Part shown: positions 1-5,134 of the stretch, piece by piece
Layout: each line of letters opens with the position of its first letter
Numbering within the stretch: the first letter of the stretch is position 1
DNA from: 40CM-2-70-7 sp035279865
GTDB lineage: Bacteria; Gemmatimonadota; Gemmatimonadetes; Gemmatimonadales; GWC2-71-9
Length of the DNA: 5,134 nucleotides
Reading direction: 5' to 3'
Assembly (NCBI GenBank): GCA_035279865.1
Contig: DATEGY010000122.1
Span: 1-5,134 of the forward strand
Made by a program: the position numbers and the translations under genes
Notes under the pieces: model-generated
What the model was told of the DNA's origin: nothing
The model's input: only the letters and a program-made list of their open reading frames with translations
Database searches by the model: none

Positions 1-23
1 TCTAACCGCTGAGCTAAGGGCCC
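1..23 (-). tRNA. tRNA gene, 5' part only (cut by window edge)
   Basis: Read on the minus strand, the gene starts at base 23 and runs off the left edge. The visible part fits a tRNA 5' half exactly: a 7-base acceptor strand (GGGCCCT), T8 and A9, a 4-base D-stem strand (GCTC), an 8-base D-loop with A14, G18-G19 and A21 in place, and the first two bases of the returning D-stem strand (GA). The anticodon is outside the window, so the amino acid is not known; the acceptor and D-arm sequence resembles bacterial tRNAs with a CAU anticodon (Met or Ile2) or tRNA-Ile, but this is a guess. A promoter candidate lies directly upstream. Confidence 0.8.
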
Positions 24-36
24 TTACGAAGCGCTG

Positions 37-65
37 AATATCGTTGGGGTCACGAACCAATTCAA
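37..65 (-). promoter_or_regulatory. Candidate sigma-70-type promoter of the tRNA
   Basis: On the minus strand, TTGAAT (60-65) and GATATT (37-42) each match the -35 and -10 consensus at four of six positions and are separated by exactly 17 bases. The -10 box ends 13 bases before the tRNA 5' end, leaving a short leader of about 6 bases. The sites are seen directly; promoter activity is inferred. The same 56-base gap must also serve the divergent glycosyltransferase gene, for which no convincing plus-strand promoter was found. Confidence 0.5.
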
Positions 66-70
66 GCGAC

Positions 71-75
71 AGGAG
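71..75 (+). promoter_or_regulatory. Shine-Dalgarno site of the first glycosyltransferase
   Basis: AGGAG lies four bases before the GTG at 80. It is the only clear Shine-Dalgarno sequence in front of a gene in this window. It decides the start: the longer reading with TTG at 44 has no such site and would add twelve residues with no family resemblance. Confidence 0.6.
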
Positions 76-79
76 TTCC

Positions 80-1195
80 GTGCACCGGGTACTGCTGGTG
101 TCTCACCGGTATGTATCGAGCGACAACCGCGGGAAGGCGCGAGCGTTGGCTGCCCGCGGCCTCGAAGTCACCATCGCGGTCCCGCAACGCTGGCGGGAGC
201 CCGTCCTCGGCCGCCTGGTGGAGACCAGCTGGGAGCGCCAGAGCGGCGTCGAGGTCTTTCCGGTGCAGGTCTCGGCCCCGGGCGATCCCGCGCGCTACCG
301 CTTCGCGCGCCGGGTGCTTGGCACCCTGCTCCGGGACAAGAGGCCCGAGCTCATCCAGATAGAGGAAGAGCTGGGCACGGAGGTCACCCGCCAGGTGGTG
401 AAGGCGGCGGCGCGCCTCAAGATCCCCGTGGTGATCGGCGTGGCCGACAATGTGCCTGGAAACCGCACCGGGGAGCGGGGGCTCCTGGCCCGGTGGAAGC
501 GGCGGCGCGTGCTCCGCCACGTGCGGGGCGTGCTGGCGGCCAGCGAGGGCGCGGCCGCGCTCGTGCGGGCCGACCGGGATTCGACGCGCGTCACCATCAT
601 TCCCCATCTGGGCGTGAAGGCCCCCACGCACCCCGAGCACACGGATCATGAAGGCATGTCGCTCGGGTTCGTCGGGCGACTGGTGCGTCGCAAGGGGCTC
701 GATACCTTGCTGGAGGCGCTCACGCGGCACCGGGAGCTGGCGTGGAGCCTGACGGTGGTGGGCGATGGGCCGGCGCGCGAGGAGCTCGAGGCGCTGGCGA
801 GCGCCCGTCGCCTCGCGGCGCGGATCCGGTGGGTGGGCGCGGTATCGCCCGCCGATGTCGCGAAGACGTGGCCCCTCTTGGACGTGCTGATTCAGCCCTC
901 GCGGGCGTCCGAAGCGTGGAGCGAGCCGACCGGCCACACGGTAGCCGAGGCGATGGCGAATGAGGTGGCGGTGATCGGTAGCGCGTCTGGGGCCGTGTCC
1001 GAAGTGATCGGAGATGCGGGGCTGGTGGTGCCGCCCGACGATCCGGACGCGCTGGCCCGGGCCATCGGCGGCATGGCGGACCCGGAGACCAGATGGTCGT
1101 ACGCCGAGGCGGCGCGGGCGCGGGCGCTGGCGAGATTCAGTGATGATGCCGTGGCGGATGAGACGCGGAAGTTCTGGGAAGAGGTGATCAAGTGA
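80..1195 (+). CDS. GT-B fold glycosyltransferase, family 4-like
   Basis: Likely a cytoplasmic retaining glycosyltransferase that moves a sugar from a nucleotide-sugar to a growing lipid-linked glycan; donor and acceptor cannot be read from the sequence. The product is 371 residues, a normal length for the family. The N-terminal Rossmann half begins at once with MHRVLLVSHRYV, which supports the GTG start at 80. The C-terminal half shows LGFVGRLVRRKG (195-206), with R200 and K205 at the usual donor-phosphate-binding positions, GDGP (228-231), and the family E-x7-E motif with E282 and E290. The N-terminal glycine-rich loop typical of many family-4 enzymes is not obvious; the segment reads SSDNRGKARAL. 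It diverges from a tRNA gene and is followed after 94 bases by a second transferase, so the two may share a transcript, although a hairpin-forming repeat lies between them. The fold is clear; the specific reaction is unknown. Confidence 0.92.
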   Translation: MHRVLLVSHRYVSSDNRGKARALAARGLEVTIAVPQRWREPVLGRLVETSWERQSGVEVFPVQVSAPGDPARYRFARRVLGTLLRDKRPELIQIEEELGTEVTRQVVKAAARLKIPVVIGVADNVPGNRTGERGLLARWKRRRVLRHVRGVLAASEGAAALVRADRDSTRVTIIPHLGVKAPTHPEHTDHEGMSLGFVGRLVRRKGLDTLLEALTRHRELAWSLTVVGDGPAREELEALASARRLAARIRWVGAVSPADVAKTWPLLDVLIQPSRASEAWSEPTGHTVAEAMANEVAVIGSASGAVSEVIGDAGLVVPPDDPDALARAIGGMADPETRWSYAEAARARALARFSDDAVADETRKFWEEVIK

Positions 1196-1274
1196 CGCAG
1201 TCGGCAGACAGCAGTCCGATCGCTGCAGCACGTCACTCCCTTTTCCTGGAGCGGACTGCCGTCTGCTGTCTGCG
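1196..1274. repeat. Inverted pair of triple-heptad repeats (copies A and A')
   Basis: Copy A (1196-1218, plus orientation) starts at the base after the TGA stop of the first glycosyltransferase. Copy A' (1252-1274) is the same repeat in inverse orientation. By hand alignment 20 of 23 positions pair, giving a long imperfect hairpin with a 33-base loop. Each arm is three 7-base units of the form NGCAGWC followed by CG. No T-run follows the right arm, so it does not look like a standard intrinsic terminator. The right arm ends 15 bases before the ATG of the next gene and takes up much of a gap with no Shine-Dalgarno sequence. Confidence 0.85.
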
Positions 1275-1289
1275 CCTCTTGGTGTGGCC

Positions 1290-2477
1290 ATGAGCCGAGT
1301 GCTGTTGGTCCCCGATCTCCCCCTCGAGCGCCTGGCGGCCATGGACAAGTACGCCCATCGCCTGCACGACTGGCTCGAGAGCTCCCGGCCGGGGTTCGAC
1401 GTCCGGCTCGCGGCGCATATCGGGGATCTGACGCGCGAGCGGGATGATCGGGGCGGGCGGACGTCGGGGGAGTTCCAGCGGTGGTGGAATCAGGACGTGG
1501 ATCCCTCGCGGATCGTGCTCCCGGGGCCCCTCTATGCCCCGCACCGCGTAGCGGCCCGCCACTTCTTCTATCCCTGGCGTCTCCGGGGGGAAGCCCGGAA
1601 GGCGTCGGTCGTCCACATCCTCGATCATTCGTATGCCCATCTCCTGAACAGCTGCCGGAAGCGTCCGGTGGTGGTGACCGTGCACGACCTCATGCCGGTG
1701 ATCGTGCTGCGGTCTCCCGAGGATGGGTGGCGGGAGGCGATCCGGAACCGGCTGCTGCGGGGCACGCTCAAGGCGCTGCGGCAGGCGGAGGCGTTCATCG
1801 TCGGCACCGAGTGGTTGCGGAAGGAGCTGGCGACCTGGCTGGGGGACGACAGGCGCATTCATGTCGTGCCCTTCGGCGTGGATCGCGCGTTCTTCCGGGA
1901 GGCTCCGGGGGGCCGAGAGCGCGGCCGGGTCGATTGGCGGATTCCGGAGGATGCGTTCGTCGTGCTGCACGTCGGCAGTACCGTGGAGCGGAAGAACGTA
2001 CCGTTGGTGTTGCACACGGTGGCGCGTTTGCGGAATGACGCGGACGTCTATCTCCTCCAGGTCGGCGGCCGGTTCACGGGGGACCAGGAGCAGATGGTCG
2101 ACCGGTTGGGCTTGAGACGCTATGTGCGGAGCGTCCCGGGGGCGGACGAAACGACGCTCCGCCGGGCCTATCGCGCAGCCGACGTGCTGCTCTTCCCTTC
2201 ACTATACGAAGGCTTCGGCTTCCCGGTGCTCGAGGCGTTCGCGTCGGGGTTGCCGGTGGTGACGAGTGGCGCGGGCGGGTTGAAGGAGACGGGGGGAGAG
2301 GCGGCGGTGATAGTGGAGGGGCGGGATCCCGCGGCGTATGTCGCGGCGCTGCACGAGCTGGCGAGTGACGACGACTTGCGGGAGGCGCTGATCGAAAAGG
2401 GGGCCGAGCGGGCGCGGTCATTCACCTGGCAACGAACTGCCGACCAGACCGCGGACGTCTATCGGAAACTCATGTAA
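1290..2477 (+). CDS. GT-B fold glycosyltransferase, family 4-like (second)
   Basis: A second predicted cytoplasmic glycosyltransferase of the same exopolysaccharide locus, 395 residues from ATG 1290. It opens with the Rossmann strand MSRVLLVPD. The N-terminal domain has VHILDHSYAHLL (from 108) and VTVHDL with H132-D133, a pattern common in family-4 mannosyl- or rhamnosyl-type transferases. The C-terminal domain shows HVGSTVERKN (227-236) with R234-K235 at the donor-phosphate site, and YEGFGFPVLEAF with the E-x7-E pair E307 and E315. A GTG six bases upstream (1284) is an alternative start; neither has a Shine-Dalgarno sequence, and ATG gives the usual N-terminus. It lies 94 bases after the first transferase in the same direction. 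The two proteins are not close copies, so they probably add different sugars. Substrates cannot be told from sequence alone. Confidence 0.93.
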   Translation: MSRVLLVPDLPLERLAAMDKYAHRLHDWLESSRPGFDVRLAAHIGDLTRERDDRGGRTSGEFQRWWNQDVDPSRIVLPGPLYAPHRVAARHFFYPWRLRGEARKASVVHILDHSYAHLLNSCRKRPVVVTVHDLMPVIVLRSPEDGWREAIRNRLLRGTLKALRQAEAFIVGTEWLRKELATWLGDDRRIHVVPFGVDRAFFREAPGGRERGRVDWRIPEDAFVVLHVGSTVERKNVPLVLHTVARLRNDADVYLLQVGGRFTGDQEQMVDRLGLRRYVRSVPGADETTLRRAYRAADVLLFPSLYEGFGFPVLEAFASGLPVVTSGAGGLKETGGEAAVIVEGRDPAAYVAALHELASDDDLREALIEKGAERARSFTWQRTADQTADVYRKLM

Positions 2478-2480
2478 CGA

Positions 2481-2504
2481 CGCAGTCTGGCAGACTGCAG
2501 TCCG
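2481..2504 (+). repeat. Triple-heptad repeat (copy B), self-palindromic
   Basis: This plus-oriented copy begins three bases after the TAA of the second glycosyltransferase. Its first two heptads form a perfect 7-base-pair hairpin, GCAGTCT with AGACTGC around the loop GGC (2482-2498). It matches copy C (2951-2973) at 21 of 23 positions. It sits in the 33-base gap between two convergent genes, where it might slow transcription from both sides, but no T-run follows in either direction. Confidence 0.8.
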
Positions 2505-2510
2505 CTCCAA

Positions 2511-2885
2511 TCAACGGGAAGATCCCTTCTCGAAGGGCAGCCCTTTTCGGAACAGGCCCACCAAGCACGCGATGATTTCGCTGAAGAGATCAAGCAGTCG
2601 CCTCCCCGTGTCCGCCGGCAGGTACTCCATCTCCTGAATCATGCGTGTCAAGCACTCGGCTTCGGCCGCCGATCCGAGGGCAATGCGGATATGACGGCGG
2701 AACAGCGCGGGAGTCGCGAGCGCGTATCCCTCGACCACATTGGCTTCAATGGAGATCGTGGCTCGCCGAAGCTGGTCAAACGCCGATCGGGATCGCGGAT
2801 GATACGCCTGGTCCGTGGAGCGAAGGACCAGTACGGCCGCTTCGTGGGCCCGCTTCCAGGCCGTGAGGGACTGGTACTTGTGCAT
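2511..2885 (-). CDS. Four-helix-bundle protein, 23S rRNA intervening-sequence (S23/IVP) family
   Basis: A 124-residue protein, normal size for the family. The N-terminus MHKYQSLTAWKRAHE matches the family opening (hydrophobic residue, L-x-x-W-x-x-A), and the central signature is clear: DQLRRATISIEANVVEG (37-53), followed by ALGSAAEAE (69-77). Four amphipathic helices are expected at roughly 7-27, 34-53, 59-86 and 93-115. Members were first described inside intervening sequences of 23S rRNA genes, and relatives (Avd) are accessory proteins of diversity-generating retroelements that bind nucleic acid; most free-standing members have no known function. Here it is not in an rRNA gene. It lies alone on the minus strand between polysaccharide genes, bracketed by the triple-heptad repeats. 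No Shine-Dalgarno sequence or promoter was found upstream of ATG 2885. No in-frame start occurs between there and the repeat. It probably has no role in glycan synthesis. Confidence 0.88.
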   Translation of the reverse strand: MHKYQSLTAWKRAHEAAVLVLRSTDQAYHPRSRSAFDQLRRATISIEANVVEGYALATPALFRRHIRIALGSAAEAECLTRMIQEMEYLPADTGRRLLDLFSEIIACLVGLFRKGLPFEKGSSR

Positions 2886-2950
2886 GACGAAACGATGCCA
2901 GCTCGACTCCCCGCGACGTAACCAATCGAACGCCTGGTTGACCCGAAATG

Positions 2951-3012
2951 CGCAGTCAGGCAGACGGCAGTCCCTTCCGATTCGGAGCGGACTGCCGTAC
3001 TGCCAAACTGCG
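2951..3012. repeat. Inverted pair of triple-heptad repeats (copies C and C')
   Basis: Copy C (2951-2973, plus orientation) and copy C' (2988-3012, inverse, with an inserted base) face each other across a 14-base centre that itself contains TCCGA-T-TCGGA, so the whole 62-base stretch can fold into one long imperfect hairpin. It lies in the 182-base gap between the divergent S23-family gene and the export gene, where both promoters must be. A TTTT follows eight bases after the hairpin (3020-3023), too far for a typical intrinsic terminator. No Shine-Dalgarno site is seen in the rest of this gap. Confidence 0.85.
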
Positions 3013-3067
3013 CCATTGCTTTTAACCCCTTGACCGTCATTCGCTTAGCCCCGAACTTACGCGACCT

Positions 3068-5134
3068 ATGCTGCCCTTCCGCGATCGGACTGCTGCCTGC
3101 TGTCTGCGCCTGTTGTCGCTGGCGAGCCTCGTCTGTCTTGCCAGCGGTGCTTCGCTGGCCGCCCAAGTCCCTTCCCTCCCTCCTCCGGGCCAGGCCGCGC
3201 AAGTCCTTCAGCAGGCGGTGACCGCGAATCCCAGTCTGGCCAATCTGATCACCGCGAAGCTGCAGTCCTCGGGGATGACGCCCGACCAGATCCGGGCCCG
3301 GCTCTCGGCGGCGGGTTATGCGCCCAACCTCCTCGATTCCTACATGCCGGGGCAGCCGGCGAATCAGGCGCTGAACCCCGGGGCGCAGGAGCTGGGCGCC
3401 ATTCAGGCGCTCGGCCTCCCGCCGCTGGTGGTCTCGGCGGGCACGTTGGCGGTGGACACCGGGATCATCGCCCGGGCGGCGCGGATGGCGGCGGAGTCGT
3501 TGGCCACCGGCCGGTACGTGTTCGGGGTGGACGTGTTCTCGCGGACGGCGACGCTCTTCTTGCCCCTTCTTTCGGGGCCGGTGCCGCCCGACTACCAGGT
3601 GGGGCCGGGAGACGAGCTGGTCCTGATTCTCACGGGCGAGGTCGAGCTTTCTTACGATCTGCCCGTGACCCGTGAGGGATTCATCGTCGTCCCCCAGGTC
3701 GGGCAGATCTATGTCGCGAACCAGACGCTCGATCAGCTGCGGGATATCCTGTACACGCGCCTGGGGAAGGTCTATTCCGGTGTGCGCCGCGGTGCCGGCG
3801 CGCGCACCCAGTTCACGCTCTCCGTGGCGAACGTCCGGGCGAATCAGGTTTACGTCGTCGGCGAGGTGAACCAGCCCGGGGCCTATCAGATCAGTGCCCT
3901 GGGGACGGTGCTGTCGGCCTTGTATGTGGCGAGCGGCGTCACGGCCAACGCGAATCTGCGCATGATCAACGTGCAGCGAGGCGGGAAGACCGTCGCGACG
4001 TTCGATCTGTACGACTACCTCTTGAAGGGGGATTCCCGGAACGACATCCGTCTCCAGACGGGGGACGTGGTGTTCGTGGGCGTGCACGGAACGCGGGCGC
4101 AGATCACGGGGGGTGTGATCAGGCCCGCGATCTATGAATTGAAAGACGGCGAGACGCTGGCCGATCTCCTGAAGGATGCGGGCGGGTTGAAGGCGAATGC
4201 GGCACGGAAGCGCCTCGCGATCTACCGGATTCTTCCCTACCCCAGGTCCCTCCCGGGACCGCTGTATCGCACGACGATCGACGTCCCGCTCCTGGTTGGT
4301 GCGGACAGCACCATGAAGGTGCCGGCGCTCGCGCTGGCCACGGGAGATTCGGTGGTGGTGGATACGATCGGATCTCTCGAGCACAGCCTGTTCGTCGGCA
4401 TCGCGGGGATGGTGCGGAAGCCGGGGTCGTATGCCTGGCACCCCGGGATGACGCTGCGGGACCTCGTGCTGTTGGCCCGGGGACCGACGGTCGGGGCGGA
4501 TCTTTCTGAGGCCGAGATCGCGCGATTGCCGGTGCAGCGGACCCAGGGTGAGCTTGCGACGACGGTGCGCGTGCCGCTCGATTCGACGTATCTGTACGAG
4601 CGCGATTCGGCCGGCCACTACATCGGCGCGCCCGGCCTGGCGTTCCCGAAGCCTGGGGCGGCGGAGGTGTCGCTGGAGCCCTACGACAACGTGTTGATTT
4701 TCCGTCAGCCCGATTTCGAGCTGCAGCGGACGGTGACCATCGTCGGCGAGGTGAAGTTCCCGGGTACCTACTCGCTCAAGTCAAAGACAGACCACCTGGC
4801 CGACCTCGTCGTCAGAGCCGGGGGACTTACGCCGCAGGCGTACCCCGACGGCATCCGCTTCGTCCGGGACGCAAATGGCGTAGGCCGGATCAATGTCGAT
4901 CTATCAGATGCCCTCCGGGATACCAGTTCCCGCGCGAACATCATTCTCCAGCCCGACGACTCGATCTTCATTCCGGAATTTGAACCCACCGTCAAAGTGA
5001 ATGGCGCGGTCAACGCACCGGGAAGCGTCCTGTGGGCGCAGGGGCAGAGTCTCTCGGACTATATCAGCGCCGCCGGAGGGTTCAGCTACACCGCGGACGA
5101 AGGGCGCGTGAGCGTCCGCTACGCCAATGGTGAG
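3068..5134 (+). CDS. Polysaccharide export protein with multiple SLBB domains (3' end outside window)
   Basis: Predicted Wza-type component that carries polysaccharide across the periplasm and outer membrane. The frame is open for 689 codons to the window edge with no stop. An in-frame TAA at 3023 and no start codon before ATG 3068 fix the start. Residues 1-32 look like a signal peptide: basic n-region with R5, R7 and R14, hydrophobic LLSLASLVCLASGASLAA, cleavage near A31 or A32; no proper lipobox is seen. A helical, low-complexity segment (33-150) includes MTPDQIRARLSAAGY (70-84). FGVDVF (152-157) precedes the export domain, which begins DYQVGPGDEL (175-184) and runs to about 257. SLBB domains follow at about 259-338, 343-434, 439-545, 554-638 and 639 onward, most with a G-x-V-x-x-P-G turn. 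Two SLBB domains are usual in Wza, so this is a long version. A repeat copy lies within the signal-peptide codons. No Shine-Dalgarno site is present. Confidence 0.92.
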   Translation, partial: MLPFRDRTAACCLRLLSLASLVCLASGASLAAQVPSLPPPGQAAQVLQQAVTANPSLANLITAKLQSSGMTPDQIRARLSAAGYAPNLLDSYMPGQPANQALNPGAQELGAIQALGLPPLVVSAGTLAVDTGIIARAARMAAESLATGRYVFGVDVFSRTATLFLPLLSGPVPPDYQVGPGDELVLILTGEVELSYDLPVTREGFIVVPQVGQIYVANQTLDQLRDILYTRLGKVYSGVRRGAGARTQFTLSVANVRANQVYVVGEVNQPGAYQISALGTVLSALYVASGVTANANLRMINVQRGGKTVATFDLYDYLLKGDSRNDIRLQTGDVVFVGVHGTRAQITGGVIRPAIYELKDGETLADLLKDAGGLKANAARKRLAIYRILPYPRSLPGPLYRTTIDVPLLVGADSTMKVPALALATGDSVVVDTIGSLEHSLFVGIAGMVRKPGSYAWHPGMTLRDLVLLARGPTVGADLSEAEIARLPVQRTQGELATTVRVPLDSTYLYERDSAGHYIGAPGLAFPKPGAAEVSLEPYDNVLIFRQPDFELQRTVTIVGEVKFPGTYSLKSKTDHLADLVVRAGGLTPQAYPDGIRFVRDANGVGRINVDLSDALRDTSSRANIILQPDDSIFIPEFEPTVKVNGAVNAPGSVLWAQGQSLSDYISAAGGFSYTADEGRVSVRYANGE
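3086..3108 (-). repeat. Triple-heptad repeat (copy D) inside the signal-peptide coding region
   Basis: A solo copy in inverse orientation, matching copy A' at 21 of 23 positions. It starts exactly at codon 7 of the export gene and encodes residues 7-13 (RTAACCL) plus two bases of codon 14. The similarity to A' runs on for some bases beyond the core (CCT-x-TTG follows both). On the other side it shares the flank CCGATCGC with copy A. It is the only copy in the window that lies in coding sequence. Confidence 0.75.

Larger units (their letters stand above)
2481..3012. mobile_element. Candidate repeat-bounded element carrying an S23-family gene
   Basis: The small S23-family gene at 2511-2885 is bounded by copy B on the left and by copies C/C' on the right. 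B and C' are in opposite orientation, so they could act as terminal inverted repeats; their similarity runs on past the core into the flank CCGCTCC. The unit interrupts two same-direction polysaccharide genes and its gene points the other way. Hand counts on sample 60-base lines give 58-65% G+C inside versus about 67% in the preceding transferase gene, a mild difference only. No target-site duplication or transposase is visible. The mobility is inferred. Confidence 0.3.

Noticed and set aside
1..79. tRNA as the attachment site of a polysaccharide island
   Set aside because: Islands usually join at the tRNA 3' end, which points away from these genes, and no integrase or direct repeat of the tRNA end is seen.
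62..1348. 428-codon open frame on the minus strand across the first glycosyltransferase
   Set aside because: Composition is shadow-like (R, H, P rich), no recognisable motif, and it lies opposite a gene with clear family-4 motifs.
1233..2015. 260-codon open frame on the minus strand
   Set aside because: Antisense to the second glycosyltransferase with no family signature; same GC-bias explanation.
2511..2885. S23-family gene as a diversity-generating retroelement accessory protein (Avd)
   Set aside because: No reverse transcriptase, template repeat or variable repeat is visible anywhere in the window.
3012..3023. C/C' hairpin plus TTTT as an intrinsic terminator
   Set aside because: The T-run begins eight bases after the stem and is only four long, and the hairpin lies upstream of two divergent genes rather than after a gene end.
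3030..3059. TTGACC as a -35 box for the export gene
   Set aside because: The -35 match is good (five of six), but at 16-19 bases spacing the best -10 candidate, GAACTT, matches only two of six positions, so no promoter is claimed.
1196..3108. CRISPR array
   Set aside because: Copies are irregularly spaced, in both orientations, and separated by whole genes, not by uniform spacers.
2648..4618. 656-codon open frame on the minus strand
   Set aside because: It is antisense to the SLBB export gene and part of the S23-family gene, has an arginine-, histidine- and proline-rich composition with no domain pattern, and is explained by the GC-rich third positions of the true genes.

Overview
The window looks like a piece of a bacterial chromosome with high G+C content, carrying part of an exopolysaccharide or capsule locus. 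The gene style suggests the FCB group and most likely Gemmatimonadota. The evidence is the high G+C with GC-rich third codon positions, a long multi-SLBB export protein with the 'FG-x-D-x-F ... YxxGPGDEL' layout seen in FCB-type export proteins, and weak use of Shine-Dalgarno sites. This placement is an inference from recall, not a database result.

Layout. Bases 1-23 are the 5' part of a tRNA on the minus strand, cut by the window edge, with a plausible sigma-70-type promoter just upstream (37-65). Diverging from it, 80-1195 (+) and 1290-2477 (+) encode two GT-B fold, family-4-like glycosyltransferases. At 2511-2885 (-) lies a small four-helix-bundle protein of the 23S rRNA intervening-sequence (S23/IVP) family. 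From 3068 to the right edge (+) runs an exported polysaccharide export protein (signal peptide, Wza-type export domain, at least five SLBB domains). Its reading frame is still open at the last base.

The two transferases would add sugars to a lipid-linked glycan on the cytoplasmic side, and the SLBB protein would form the periplasmic/outer-membrane exit path. No polymerase, flippase or tyrosine kinase is visible here; if present they lie outside the window.

The most unusual feature is a family of short repeats, each built of three 7-base units of the form NGCAGWC. Six copies lie between 1196 and 3108, mostly as inverted pairs that can fold into hairpins. Every gene gap after the first transferase holds at least one copy. 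Two copy sites bracket the S23-family gene, and one copy lies inside the coding sequence for the signal peptide of the export protein. This repeat plus four-helix-bundle arrangement is the best candidate here for an undescribed mobile or RNA-based element.
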